Shown here one piece after another: positions 9,723 to 19,725 of a DNA stretch of 54,269 nucleotides (its first letter is position 1; each line of letters begins with the position of its first letter). The stretch comes from Lyngbya sp. PCC 8106 (GTDB lineage: Bacteria > Cyanobacteriota > Cyanobacteriia > Cyanobacteriales > Microcoleaceae). The stretch spans positions 1 through 54,269 of the forward strand of contig NZ_AAVU01000047.1 of the NCBI RefSeq assembly GCF_000169095.1. The letters are read 5' to 3'. A program made the position numbers and the translations under genes. The notes beneath the pieces are model-generated. The model was not told where the DNA came from. It worked only from the letters and a program-made list of their open reading frames with translations, and ran no database searches.

Positions 9723-10244
9723 ATGCCCAGATCACAACGTAACGATAACTTCATCGATAAGACCTTTACGGTGATGGCAGATATCATCCTCAAAATTCTG
9801 CCGACGAATCAAAAATCTAAAGAAGCCTTCGCCTATTATCGTGATGGAATGTCCGCCCAAGGTGACGGCGAATATGCAGAAGCTTTAGACAACTACTATG
9901 AAGCCCTGAAACTCGAAGATGACCCCAATGATCGTAGCTATATCCTATATAATATCGCGTTGATTCATACCAGTAACGGTGAACATGAAAAGGCATTAGG
10001 TTATTATCATCAGGCAATTGATCTCAATCCCCGAATGCCTCAAGCTTTAAATAATATTGCGGTGATGTATCATTATCGAGCCGAACGAGAAAAAGAAGCT
10101 GGAGATGAGGATAAAGCAGAAGAATATTATCGTCAAGCTGCCGAACATTGGATACAAGCCATTCGCCTTGCTCCTAATAACTATATTGAGGCTCAAAACT
10201 GGCTCAAAACCACCGGACGCTCTAATATTGATGTGTACTTCTAA
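9723..10244 (+). CDS. ycf3: Photosystem I assembly protein Ycf3
   Basis: This 173-residue protein has the normal length and N-terminus of Ycf3 (MPRSQRNDNFIDKTFTVMAD). It carries three tetratricopeptide repeats at about 36-70 (AYYRDGMSAQGDGEYAEALD), 73-107 and 122-155. Ycf3 is a thylakoid-associated chaperone that helps assemble photosystem I subunits. All repeat consensus positions appear intact. A GGAG about 10 bases before the ATG supports the start. gatC follows on the same strand after 106 bases; the two need not be an operon. Confidence 0.95.
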   Translation: MPRSQRNDNFIDKTFTVMADIILKILPTNQKSKEAFAYYRDGMSAQGDGEYAEALDNYYEALKLEDDPNDRSYILYNIALIHTSNGEHEKALGYYHQAIDLNPRMPQALNNIAVMYHYRAEREKEAGDEDKAEEYYRQAAEHWIQAIRLAPNNYIEAQNWLKTTGRSNIDVYF

Positions 10245-10350
10245 GCCCTGATTAAGTTGAGGTCAGTGACCTGTGGTTTGGCAAGAATGTTGCAGTTAAC
10301 GCTGACAAGTTTTGATTTTCTGACTCTCTATATTCTCTCTTTATTGAACA

Positions 10351-10641
10351 ATGATTGATCGCGAACAAGTCCGCAAAGTAGCTCATTTAGCTCGGTTGAA
10401 AGTAACGCCCGAAGAAGAAGAAAAGTTTACAACTGAACTCGGCAGTATCCTAGAATATTTTGAACAGCTTAAAGAACTCGATACTGAGAATGTTCAACCC
10501 ACAACTCGGGCGATTGATGTCAGTAATATTAGCCGACCTGATGAGTTGAAACCCTATGAAAATCGAGAGTCTCTGTTAGGAAGTGCGCCCTCATCGGATG
10601 GGGATTATTTTAAAGTTCCCAAGATCTTAAAAGAAGAATAA
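10351..10641 (+). CDS. gatC: Asp/Glu-tRNA amidotransferase subunit C
   Basis: This 96-residue protein is the small subunit of GatCAB, which converts Glu-tRNAGln to Gln-tRNAGln in organisms without a glutaminyl-tRNA synthetase, including cyanobacteria. The diagnostic sequence is MIDREQVRKVAHLARLKVTP, followed by the coiled FTTELGSILEYFEQLKELDT region and the C-terminal R.D motif (SRPDELKPYENRE) that wraps around GatA. It is full length. gatA and gatB are not adjacent, as is usual in cyanobacteria. Confidence 0.95.
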   Translation: MIDREQVRKVAHLARLKVTPEEEEKFTTELGSILEYFEQLKELDTENVQPTTRAIDVSNISRPDELKPYENRESLLGSAPSSDGDYFKVPKILKEE

Positions 10642-10922
10642 AGTTGAGACGGGTTTCTTTGAATGATTAGTTTTACAGTGACCAGTGTTTTCAGGGGTTA
10701 GTGATTAGTTCAATTTAATCTTCTGTACTTCTGAATTTATACTGTTCACTGTTTACTATCAGGTAGCTTTAAGCAATAAACTTGGCTAAAAATATTAGAT
10801 CTAAAAGCCGAAGAAGCTGAATAAAAAAGAATTTAAACCGGGCAGGACACAATAATATTTATAGACAATTACTTAATTCATATAAGTGATCAAGTTAGAG
10901 GGAGATAAAAGCATGGCAAAAA
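10642..10922. other. AT-rich spacer between gatC and the mobile-element region
   Basis: No gene, terminator or repeat is convincing here. It marks the transition from core genes to the mobile-element block. Confidence 0.4.
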
Positions 10923-11112
10923 GGTTTCTGTTTATTTGACTTACTAACCTACAGTCCAGAACTCAATTGGATTGAAACAGAATGGCATCAAATTAAAACT
11001 CATTAAATTTCTGGAAGAATGTTCGAGGATGAAGATGATTTAGCGATCGCCGTCAAGGAAAGCCTGAAAAATAGAAGTCAAAAATTGGGTGATTATCTTC
11101 ATCTATATTTCG
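10923..11112 (+). pseudogene. IS630-family transposase C-terminal remnant
   Basis: One frame reads DLLTYSPELNWIETEWHQIK, then TH, a TAA stop, and ISGRMFEDEDDLAIAV with KNRSQK further on. The TYSPELN.IE..WH..KTH.I.GRMF pattern is the C-terminal end of cyanobacterial IS630 DDE transposases, including the final catalytic Glu region. The stop replaces the usual Glu codon of KTHEI, and everything upstream of about residue DLL is missing. It is a 5'-deleted, nonsense-mutated fossil beside the first tnpB-only element. Confidence 0.75.
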
Positions 11113-11165
11113 GCAGGAGACCCACGCCATAAGTCTGAGTTGGCGATGGGAGGAATGCCGACTGC
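11113..11165. repeat. Left-end hairpin of the tnpB-only element
   Basis: CCCACGCC (near 11122) pairs imperfectly with GGCGATGGG (near 11143). The same CCCACGCC...GGCGATGGGAGGA hairpin recurs after the gene near 12447-12492. Matching subterminal hairpins at both sides are what IS200/IS605 TnpA recognises, so they delimit this element. Confidence 0.55.
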
Positions 11166-11199
11166 TATGCTTCACGATTTTTGTGCTAAACTGTGAAAC

Positions 11200-12442
11200 A
11201 TGACAGAAAAAGCCTACCGACACCGTTTGTATCCGACTTCTGAACAGGAGAACCTGTTGAGGAGGACGTTGGGTTGTGTGCGTTTAGTATACAACAAAGC
11301 ACTAGCAACACGCACCGAAGCCTGGTATGAACGGAAAGAACGGGTTGGCTATTCTCAAACTTCTTCAATGCTGACAAGCTGGAAAAAAGAGGAAGAATTA
11401 GACTTCTTAAATGAGGTGAGCTGTGTTCCACTCCAGCAAGGATTAAGACATCTGCAAACTGCTTTTACCAACTTCTTTGCGGGTCAGGCAAAATACCCGA
11501 ACTTCAAGAAAAAACGCAACGGTGGAAGTGCAGAGTTTACGAGCGTCAGCATTTAAGTTTAAAGGGGGTCAAGTTTACATTGCAAAGTGCAAAGAACCTT
11601 TACCGATTCGGTGGAGTCGTCAACTCCCTAAAAATTGCGAACCATCTACCATTACGGTCAAACTAGATCCGAGTGGTAGATGGTTTATTTCTTTGAGGAT
11701 TGATGATCCAACGAATCAGAAGTTAGAGCCTGTCAAAAAACAGATAGGAATCGATCTGGGAATCACCAGTCTGTTCACCACATCTGACGGGGTTAAAGTT
11801 TCCAATCCCAAACATTTTAACAAGCTGCATAAAAAACTCCGACTCGCTCAAAAGTCTTTTAACCGGAAAACTAAAGGTTCAAAGAATAGAGAGAAAGCCA
11901 GAGTTAAAGTTGCTCGTATCCAAGCTAAAATTGCCGATACTCGTCGTGACCATACTCATAAGCTAACCACCCAACTAATTCGTGAAAATCAAACAATTGT
12001 AATTGAGGATTTAGCTGTGAAGAACATGGTCAAAAATCACCCTTACGGGTGAGCCAGTCGCTTCAAGTCGGGGAACCCGCCCAACGCGCTGGCTCACAAG
12101 TTAGCTAGAGCAATTAGCGACGCCAATTGGGGTGAACTTGTCCGACAACTGACTTATAAAGCTGAGTGGTATGGACGGGAATTAATTAAGATCGACCGTT
12201 GGTTTCCCTTAACAAAGCGATGTTCTAATTGTGGTTATATCGCAGAGAGAATGCCTTTAAATATCCGGGAGTGGGATTGCCCTAAATGCAATTCTCGCCA
12301 TGACCGAGACATCAACGCTAGTATAAACATTTTGGCGGCAGGGCTTGCCTGCGGAGCGACTGTAAGAGCTCAACAGAGTAAATCTGTTAAGCCAGGTGCG
12401 AAAAACTCTTCAAGAGAGAGAAAGAAGCAGGAACCCAAATAG
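11200..12442 (+). pseudogene. tnpB: tnpB (IS605 OrfB), broken by a frameshift and a 57-bp insertion
   Basis: Two lesions divide this gene of about 414 codons. The N-terminal part (MTEKAYRHRLYPTSEQENLL) runs in frame 1 until a frameshift near 11543-11550, after which ASAFKFKGGQVYIAK continues in another frame. The RuvC Asp is in IGIDLGITSLF and the Glu in IVIEDLAVKNMV. After KNMVKNH a 57-base palindromic element (12041-12097) brings an in-frame TGA at 12050-12052. Downstream the same frame resumes with KLARAISDANW, the zinc ribbon CSNCGYI...CPKCNSRH and the last RuvC Asp in HDRDINAS. Without the insertion the second half would be open. No tnpA accompanies it, so it is a tnpB-only element. Confidence 0.88.
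12041..12097 (+). repeat. 57-bp palindromic mini-element, copy 1 (inside tnpB)
   Basis: It is inserted after the His codon of NMVKNH and ends with a repeated CAC. The core is a long imperfect palindrome: outer arms GTGAGCCAG and CTGGCTCAC, inner GTCGGG-GAA-CCCG. It is 57 bases, exactly 19 codons, but in this orientation it supplies a TGA. Two more copies sit in other tnpB genes (17564-17620 and 49354-49410). Confidence 0.85.
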
Positions 12443-12571
12443 TGATGTTTGGGAATCCCACGCCAAAAACGAATGTGTTGGCGATGGGAGGAGGTCAACA
12501 GTATTAGATCAATTTAAAATCGATAATTGTTGCAAATCAAAGGTTTGCTTTTTAACCTTTAACAGGGTGAG

Positions 12572-12612
12572 CGAGAAGTCCCCAATCTCAGCAGAGCGGA
12601 TTGGGGATGAAA
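12572..12612. repeat. Left-end hairpin of the second tnpB element
   Basis: GCGAGAAG is followed by TCCCCAATC (12579-12587), a short loop, GATTGGGGA (12599-12607) and TGAAAGCG. The same GCGAGAAG-stem-GGGATGAA layout precedes the tnpB at 17126-18439 and, in looser form, the one at 48961-50244. It is the common upstream end of this tnpB subfamily. Confidence 0.6.
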
Positions 12613-12653
12613 GCGAACTAATTGTGTTAAAATCTTGATCACTGAAAGTTTCA

Positions 12654-13713
12654 TTGCTAATGTTGAAGGCGACTAGGTTCCGAATTTACCCAACCACAGA
12701 GCAAGAACAGCATCTTCTTCAAAGCTTTGGTTGCTGTAGATTCGCTTGGAACTATGCTCTAAATCTTACCAATGAAACCTATAAAGCTACAGGAAAAGGC
12801 TTGAGTCGGTTTGCTATTCAGAAAGAGATAACTAATCTCAAAAAAGAATACGAATGGATGAAAGAACCTTATTCTCAATGTTTACAAGTAATAGCTCTCA
12901 ATTTATCCAGGGCTTTGAGCAACTTTTTTGAAGGGAGAGGACGTTACCCTAGATTTCAGGCGAAACATTATAAACAATCAATTCAATACCCTCAAAATGT
13001 TAAAGCGGTTGACAATGGTTTTAAATTTCCCAAGATGGGAATTGTTGATGCCAAAATACACCGTCCGATTGAGGGCAAAATAAAGACTGTTACGGTGTCG
13101 CTGAATGCTTCGGGTCAATATTTCGCTTCTGTTTTAGTTGATGATGGACAAGAGATTCCTGAAAAGCGGACAGAGGGGAAAGCGATTGGTCTTGACTTGG
13201 GGTTGACTCACTTTGCTATCACCTCAGATGGCTCTAAATTTGATAATCCCAGGTGGATAGCTAAACACGAACACAATTCGTCGAGCCAAGCAGAAACGTT
13301 GATCAAGGCGGCAAAAAGGTTCTAGTAATCGTAACAAAACCCGTAAACAAGTAGCAGTCATCCACAATAAAATATCAAGATGTAGAGAAGATTTCCACGC
13401 TTTAGCTATCACGCAGGATAGTCAACGAAAACCAAGTTGTTGTGGTAGAAAATTTAGCTGTCAAGAATATGGTTAGAAATCATACCCTTGCCAAAGCAAT
13501 CTCTCAAGTAGGATGGGGACAGTTTTGTACGATGTTGAAATACAAAACTGAATGGGAAGGAAAGGTTTATCAAGAAGTTGATCGTTTTTTCCCAAGCTCC
13601 AAAACTTGTAATATTTGCCTCAATCAAGTAGGAAGCCTTCCCCTTGATGTGAGGCTTTGGCAGTGTGATCAATGCGGGACTAAACATGACCGTGATATCA
13701 ACGCAGCACTGAA
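12654..13713 (+). pseudogene. tnpB: tnpB 5' exon, frameshifted and interrupted by a group II intron
   Basis: The frame starts with KATRFRIYPTTEQEQHLLQS and runs through the RuvC Asp (IGLDLGLTHFA). Reading is lost near 13280-13320, where the expected KRKQQKL-type region is scrambled, and returns at 13442 with VENLAVKNMVRNHTLAKAIS, the zinc ribbon CNICLNQVG...CDQCGTKH and DRDINAAL. At 13713 the coding sequence stops in the middle of an Asn codon, where a group II intron begins with GTGCG. The remaining codons are at 16315-16471. This copy lacks the 57-bp mini-element (NMV is followed directly by RNH), so it gives the empty site for that element. Confidence 0.87.
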
Positions 13714-16314
13714 GTGCGATTCGTTCAGTTGAAACCTAGAAATAGGGGGATGACTGGCTTCTGTTGAGTAACTAACACGTTGAGTTCGCACTTAAATCCT
13801 CAGCAGAAGACAACTTCATAATCTTATAGGTGAGTGTGAGTACCCTAGAAAACACAAGTCCTATCCTGTCGGTACAACAGTGAAAGCAGTTTCCCCAGGG
13901 TCGCGACTAGCCCTCAACCCCTGAAGCGGGAATCAAAGCGGAAAGATACTGATAGCCTAATTTGGTATCCCGTCAGCAAGTCACTATGGATAACGCAAGT
14001 GAAGGTACGTGTGAATCATCGTTACTGCGAACCAGTGGAAAGGCTAACACACTGGAAGTCCCAAAAGGGCAAGGTCAGGGTGATAAGAGGATTTCTATCG
14101 ACTTATCTGTACCACCCTTAAACTCGGTGAAAAGTACCATCCTAACGTGACAAACCTGCATATTATGAGGAACGAATTAACCTACCTGCATACTCTCAAC
14201 CCAGGTCGAGCCGGTTGAGTAGTCAGCTAAGACGCAAAACTCTACATATTGTAGGTTGCAGGTCGGGAGAGATTGGGTCAGAAGCGAATGCCGGGCCGTA
14301 ATGGTTATGGATATGCAGACGGACTCACGGATTAACGGAATGTAGAGGTACAAGTAGTAACAAATATGCCTAAAACAGATTCATCAAAGAATACTGTGGG
14401 ATGCAAAATCGAAAACAATGCAAAGAAAGTCAATCCCATCCAGCAATGGAATCAGATTGACTGGAAAAACGCAGAAAAACGAGTTTTCAAGTTACACTCA
14501 TCGCATCTACAAAGCGTCACGTCGTGATGATGTACTGACAGTTCGACGACTCCAGAAAACACTCATCAAATCCTGGACAGCAAAATGTCTAGCGGTGCGT
14601 CGAGTAACTCAGGAAAATACAGGTAAAAAGACGCTTCTGAGTGGATGGGGTGAAATCTCTATCCCCAGTAGCACGGATGAAACTTGTCAATAAATTTAAG
14701 CTGAGTTCAAAGGTCAGACCAACCCGGAGAGTTTGGATAGACAAACCCGGAAAAGACGAAAAACGACCTTTGGGAATACCGACCATGTATGACCGCGCAT
14801 TGCAAGCACTTGTCAAAATGGCTTTAGAGCCTGAATGGGAAGCGCGATTTGAGCCAAACTCTTATGGCTTCCGTCCGGGACGCTCATGCCACGATGCAAT
14901 TGGAGCAATATATCCAGCAATTAACAAAAAAGCCAAATATGTGCTTGATGCTGACATTGCCAAATGCTTCGACCGCATCAACCATGAAGCCCTGCTCAAA
15001 AAATTGAATACATTCCCCACCATACGCCGACAAGTTCGTGCATGGTTAAAAGCGGGAGTGATGGACGGCAAACGATTATTTCCGACATCCGAAGGCACAC
15101 CGCAGGGCGGGGTCATTTCCCCGTTACTGGCAAATATAGCCTTACATGGAATGGAAAACGCCATTAAAGAACTAGCTGATACATTCGACATGAAACGTCC
15201 TGACGGCACACAATTAGGCAAAAGGGATAAACGAAAATCAGTGAATTTTGTGCGTTATGCCGACGACTTCGTGATTTTACACGAAGATTTAACCATTGTT
15301 AAAAGATGTCAGGAACTAATATCAGATTGGTTAAAAGGCATGGGCTTAGAACTCAAACCTAGCAAAACCCGACTAGCCCACACTTTAGAGGAACATCTAG
15401 AGGAGAAACCTGGCTTTGATTTTCTTGGATTCAACGTCAGACAATACCCAACAGGTAAGTACACCTCTGGACGGGTTAATGGGAAATTATTAGGTTTTAA
15501 AACCATAATTACCCCAAACAAAGACAGCCAAAAGAAACACTACAAAAAAGTAGCAGAAATCATTGATAAACATAAGGGGTTATCTCAGACAACTTTAATT
15601 AAAAATCTGAACCCAATTATCAGAGGATGGTGCAATTATTTCTCTACAGTAGTAAGCCAGAAAATCTTTGAACGAATCTGGCATTTAACGGTCTGGAAAC
15701 TCATCAAATGGGGTATCAAACGTCACCGAAACAAAGGGAAGAAATGGGTATATCTCAAATACTTTCAAACAATCGGAGGGGATAACTGGACTTTCGCAAT
15801 TAGCCCTAAAGGTAAAAACCCATTGCGGCTACTAAAACATAGCGAGACAAAAATCACTCGCCACGTTAAAGTTAAAGACGATGCCAGCCCCTACAATGGT
15901 GACACAATCTATTGGAGTTCAAGAATGGGTAAACACCCGGAGATGTTAAAGCGAACGGCATCATTGCTTAAAAAGCAGAACGGGAAATGCCCGAAATGCG
16001 GACTGTCATTCAAAGATGGAGACTTAATTGAATTAGACCACATCATTCCCAAGTCGAAAGGCGGAAGGAATGAATACAATAATTATCAATTACTCCACCG
16101 ACATTGCCACGACGAAAAAACCAGAATAGATGGTAGCTTGAATAAAGGTTCAATTAGTCAAATCAAAATCCCAGAAAATTACAGATGGGAGCAAGATATG
16201 CTGGTGACGTGAGTCATGACAACAGCCGTTTTTCTGAGGAGCGCTTGGGACGAGAAATTGTCACGTTCCGTTCTGGAGAGCAGCGGCTCTCGCGAGGGAG
16301 CCGCTGACTTTAAT
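13714..16314 (+). mobile_element. Group II intron inserted in tnpB, apparently dead
   Basis: The 5' end is GTGCG at 13714, matching the GTGYG consensus. The 3' end is near 16314 (...CTTTAAT). Joining the flanks restores the host frame: CTG AA plus T ATC AGA gives Leu-Asn-Ile-Arg, as in related tnpB genes here (AALNIRDEGLR). About 650 bases of structured RNA precede the reverse transcriptase gene. Domain V-like sequence starts near 16237 (GAGCG...GAGAAA...CGTTCCGTTC), but its two arms pair poorly compared with the second intron. Domain VI is a clear hairpin (AGCGGCTC and GAGCCGCT, 16280-16305). With two frameshifts in its protein gene, the intron probably cannot splice or move. Confidence 0.85.
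14366..16212 (+). pseudogene. ltrA: Group II intron reverse transcriptase/maturase (frameshifted)
   Basis: Translation starts at ATG 14366 (MPKTDSSKNTVGCKIENN, including WNQIDWKNAEKRVFKL). One frameshift near 14500 moves to the frame RIYKASRRDDVLTVRRLQKT. A second near 14635 moves to the long 3' frame (DGVKSLSPVARMKL). After that the protein is intact to 16212: fingers-palm RT with PLGIPTMYDRALQ, GFRPGRSCHDAI, TPQGGVISPLLANI and the catalytic VRYADDFVIL, maturase domain X (IIRGWCNYFST), and a C-terminal HNH endonuclease (CPKCG, LDHIIPKSKGG, HRHCHD). Family members are single proteins of about 600 residues. The two shifts could be sequencing errors, but weak domain V pairing points to real decay. 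Confidence 0.88.
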
Positions 16315-16471
16315 TATCAGAGACGAAGGACTGCGTATTTTATCCTCTGGGACGGGGGAGATCGCCTTTTGTCCAGGTGTAAGTCGAGATAGTAGAGGAC
16401 GCAAGAAATCTACGGTTTCGCTGTCTGTTGGAAAGGAAGCCCAAAGCTCAGTCAAAGACGGCTTTGGGTAG
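16315..16471 (+). pseudogene. tnpB: tnpB 3' exon downstream of the group II intron
   Basis: Read in the frame that continues exon 1, this gives IRDEGLRILSSGTGEIAF, GRKKSTVSLSVG and a stop at 16469-16471. It corresponds to the C-terminal tail of the related tnpB at 17126-18439 (NIRDEGLRVIAAD...GTGVTASGE...GRKSSVRQ). Together with 12654-13713 it forms one gene split by the intron. Confidence 0.8.
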
Positions 16472-17125
16472 TTCACTCACGACTATAGCAAGTCGCGAGT
16501 CGTCTATTTACATATCGCCATTGTAAGAAATTGCTCAAAGCCTTGCACTATAGGCATTTCTCTCTTCTGTTCCCTGTTCCGGCGTTCCCTGTTCCCGCCC
16601 GCGTTGCGCTATACCTACTGATCTCCTCTAAGGTTTCAAAATGCTGATTGACCGAAAAAATTGGGATACAAGCCCCGTCCGTGATTGACGGCTTTCTGCT
16701 AAACTTTCTTTTGTGGAAAGGGTAATCAACCACACTAAAAACCCAGTCGCCGAAAAGGCAGCGCACCTTGACGCACTGAAGTTATGGGGTTCCGTATAGG
16801 AAAGCTTGTACGCTTATTAGCGCGCAACGCAACAAGTACAGAGAAACCAAGATTTTAGGTTTTGAACTGTAGGGTAGGGCATACCCAAACAGGCTGATGA
16901 AATGGAGCAAAACGCTTGAGGAGAGTCCATCTCTGGTATAGATAGGTCGCCCTATTTGTATTAAGTGGACTCGCTGAACCAAGAATCCCCGCCGTTTACG
17001 GCGTGGGAGTGTCAACAAAGGTTTACCTATATAATGTCCATATAATGTCCATATAATGTCCATAAGCGTTCTGCTGGTTATAGTGGAATGTTTCAAGTGA
17101 ACTACCTACGCAGACGCTTCGCTTT
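16472..17125. other. Intergenic debris: IS605 ends, heptamer repeats, 11-bp tandem repeat
   Basis: No intact gene is present. A heptamer-type repeat (CTGTTCCC/GTTCCCT units) lies near 16563-16590 and recurs near 46744-46773. GAATCCCCGCC followed by GGCGTGGGAGTGTCAAC (about 16983-17015) looks like the right-end hairpin of another, otherwise deleted, tnpB element. An 11-base unit, TATAATGTCCA, is repeated three times without change at 17030-17062. Confidence 0.6.
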
Positions 17126-18439
17126 CTAGCGTAGGCTTCCAGCTTCTTGATCAACCTTGGTCGAAGCATCATTAGATTGATCATTGATCGGAAGTTGCCG
17201 CACAGAGGACTTTCGTCCTTTGGTTGGTCTTACACTTTCTCCACTGGCAGTCACCCCCGTCCCAGGGGCGAGGAATTGTCGATCTGGGTCTGCCGCGATA
17301 ACTCTCAATCCCTCATCTCTGATATTGAGAGCCGCGTTGATATCACGATCATGTTGGGTGTGACAATGATTGCACTCCCAGTGACGAACATCGAGTGGCA
17401 GACTTTGAACAACATTCAGACAAACATTACAAGTCTTTGAGGACGGAAAAAACCGATCTATTTCCAGATAGGTTTTTCCGTCCTTTTTTGATTTGTAATC
17501 AACAAAGTTTAAGAACCTTCCCCAACCACAGTCGCTGATTGCCTTGGCTAGATTGTGGTTGCGTACCCTTGCGGGTGAGCCAGTCGCTTCAAGTCGGGTT
17601 CCCCGCCCAACGCGCTGGCTCACCATGCCCTTTACGTTGAGATTTTCAGCAATTATGACTTGATTCTCGTTCACAATTTTGCGAGACAGTTTATGCAGGA
17701 AGTCTTGCCTCGCAAAGAAGATTTTCTCGTGCGCTCTTGCTACCAATTTCCTGGCTTTATTCCGGGAATTGGAACCTTTTTGCTTGCGAGATAATTTCTG
17801 CTGCTTTCGCTTTAAATTACGTTCATGTTTTTTAAAGTGCCGAGGATTTTCGTATTTAGACCCCTCGCTTGTAATCAAAAAGTGGGTGAGTCCCAGGTCT
17901 AATCCTATCGCTTTTCCTTCTTCAGAAGTCTGCGGTTCAGCTTCTTCGTTCTCAAATAAAATTGAAGCGTAATACTTCTCCGTTCTTGTCTTTGTTATTG
18001 TGACTGTTTTGATATTGCCATCAAATTTTCGGTGAATATTGGCTTTGATTTTGCCAATAACAGGAAAACTTAAATGACTGTCAACAATCTTGACGTTCTG
18101 AGGATACTGGATCGATTGCTTTTCATGGCGGCTCTTAAATCGAGGGAACTTGGCTCGACCTTCAAAGAAGTTAACAAAAGCTCTGGAAAGATTTAAAACA
18201 GACTGCTGTAAGCATTGTGAATAGGTTTCCTTTAGCCAGGCTGTTTCTTCTTTCTTTTTTAGAATTGGTAACTGTTTCTTCAGTTGCATTCCTGAGATTC
18301 CCTTGCCTGTTTCTTTATAGGCTTGGTTGTTCAGCTCCAGGCAGTAATTCCACACCCATCGGACAGAACCAAAAGCTTTTGTAAGAGCTTGTTTCTGTTC
18401 ATCTGTTGGATATAGTCTGACTTTTGCTACGTTTCTCAT
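17126..18439 (-). CDS. tnpB: IS605-family TnpB with 19-residue insertion
   Basis: This is an uninterrupted 437-residue TnpB. It begins MRNVAKVRLYPTDEQKQALT (N-terminal HTH). The RuvC Asp is in IGLDLGLTHFL, the Glu in IIAENLNVKGMV, the zinc ribbon is CNVCLNVVQ...CNHCHTQH, and the final Asp is in HDRDINAAL. Between KGMV and RNHNLAK it carries 19 extra residues, SQRVGRGTRLEATGSPARV, encoded by copy 2 of the 57-bp mini-element. The insertion keeps the frame and lies a few residues after the RuvC-II Glu, so nuclease activity may be altered. TnpB proteins are RNA-guided nucleases whose guide RNA overlaps the element's 3' end, here below 17126. No tnpA is adjacent. Confidence 0.9.
   Translation of the reverse strand: MRNVAKVRLYPTDEQKQALTKAFGSVRWVWNYCLELNNQAYKETGKGISGMQLKKQLPILKKKEETAWLKETYSQCLQQSVLNLSRAFVNFFEGRAKFPRFKSRHEKQSIQYPQNVKIVDSHLSFPVIGKIKANIHRKFDGNIKTVTITKTRTEKYYASILFENEEAEPQTSEEGKAIGLDLGLTHFLITSEGSKYENPRHFKKHERNLKRKQQKLSRKQKGSNSRNKARKLVARAHEKIFFARQDFLHKLSRKIVNENQVIIAENLNVKGMVSQRVGRGTRLEATGSPARVRNHNLAKAISDCGWGRFLNFVDYKSKKDGKTYLEIDRFFPSSKTCNVCLNVVQSLPLDVRHWECNHCHTQHDRDINAALNIRDEGLRVIAADPDRQFLAPGTGVTASGESVRPTKGRKSSVRQLPINDQSNDASTKVDQEAGSLR
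17564..17620 (-). repeat. 57-bp palindromic mini-element, copy 2 (in frame in tnpB)
   Basis: The 57 bases lie between the Val codon of KGMV and the Arg codon of RNH. In the direction of the host gene the element has the orientation opposite to copy 1 and is free of stops. The 3-base loop of its central stem reads TTC on the plus strand, where copies 1 and 3 read GAA, so the loop is inverted. Confidence 0.87.
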
Positions 18440-18507
18440 TATGCAAATTAGAGCGAATGCAATTTATTATAACTCAATCTGGAGAATTAACAACCTCAAG
18501 GGCGATT

Positions 18508-18609
18508 CATCCCACACTGAAACGCAGTGTCAGGTGTGGGGCTTCTCGCTGTGAAGCTAAAATAGGGCATTGACATCCTCCCTCTCTAAATCAGAGATTA
18601 TAGAGAGGG
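18508..18609. repeat. Two facing IS605-type end hairpins
   Basis: CCCACAC (18511-18517) pairs with GTGTGGG (18534-18540). Read on the minus strand it has the GCGAGAAG-stem-GGGATGAA form and is the upstream end of the 17126-18439 tnpB. A second stem, CCCTCTCTA (18580-18588) with TAGAGAGGG (18601-18609), follows the 3' end of the next tnpB at 18624. The two elements therefore abut. Confidence 0.6.
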
Positions 18610-18623
18610 ATTCCCAAACATCG

Positions 18624-19725
18624 CTATTTGGATTTACTGCATCTTTGATTCTTAACTAGACCTTTACCAGTCCCCGTCAGACCATCTCCACAGTCAATTT
18701 CTTGAACCACGATCTGCCCGACCGCAGCAATCCCCCGTTGACAAATGACTTTTGCTGCCGCAACATCACGATTACATTCGTAATTGCATTCAGGGCATTT
18801 GTGGATACGCTCTGACAAATCAAATTTGCCTGTATGCGTCCCACAATTTGGGCAAATTTGACTGGTATATCTGTGGTCAACTTTGCCAAAATAAACCCCT
18901 CGTTTCCAACAGACCCAAGTTAAAATATTGAAGAATTGACCGAATCCCGCGTCAAGAGTATGTTTACCCAACATCCCTTTCGCCCAAGTTCTAAAATCTA
19001 AGTCTTCAACAAATATCATTCCAGCTTGGTCACACAAATGATGGGCTAGTGAGAGCGTGAAAATCTTTTCGAGTGTCCGAGATTTTTTGATGAATTCTTG
19101 AAGACTTCTGATTGAGTTTATGTCGATTGACTGAACCTGGTTTTTTTGACTTGAATCTACGTTGCAGCAATTTCAGCTCGCCATGTAGTTGAGCCAAGAA
19201 CTTTGGACGTTCAATCAATTCACCATCAGAAGTTGCCAAAAACTTATCGAGTCCAATATCAATCCCGAGTGGATACCCCGAAGCCGGAGTGTCTGGGATA
19301 TTTACATTGCTCTGCAATGACAGCATCGCAAAATACCCACTTGCTCGTCTAACTACCCGCACCTGCTTGAGCTTAAATCCCTCTGGGATTGGGCGAGATA
19401 ATCTCATCCGAACTAATCCAATCTGAGGTAGTTTTATCCAGTCATTAGAGATTGGATTTGTCTTGAACTGAGGGAAGACAAACGACCGCATTCGATACTT
19501 GTTTTTAAAACGAGGAAAACCGTAACCCTTTTCTTTCATGCTGTTAAATGCTCTTTCTAAAGTTTTCAAAACTTGTTGTAAAACTTGAGCATTCACTTTC
19601 TTGATTTCCGGGTTAGTTTTTTTTGCTTTTGTTAAGTTCGCAGCTTGTACGTTGTAGTTGGGGTAAGGAGCATCTGCTGAGATGATGTATTCTTGTTGCA
19701 ATGAACAATAATTAATCGCACACTT
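18624..19725 (-). pseudogene. tnpB: tnpB 3' portion, frameshifted, left behind a group II intron
   Basis: This is a different TnpB subfamily. Reading begins directly after the intron end with KCAINYCSLQQEYIISADAP, and includes YPLGIDIGLDKFLATSDG (RuvC Asp). Near 19060 the frame shifts: KDFH should be followed by LAHHLCDQAG, which is found in the other frame. It then continues MIFVEDLDFRTW (RuvC Glu), the zinc ribbon CPNCGTH...CPECNYEC and NRDVAAAK. The 5' exon is not upstream of the intron, where an unrelated gene ends instead, so it has been deleted. The fragment is not functional. Confidence 0.82.

Noticed and set aside
13962..14150. Short plus-strand frame in the intron leader
   Set aside because: It lies in the structured RNA part of the group II intron and has no coding character.
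16261..16476. Minus-strand frame over the intron end
   Set aside because: It overlaps domain V/VI and the tnpB 3' exon, which is read on the plus strand with clear homology to other tnpB genes.
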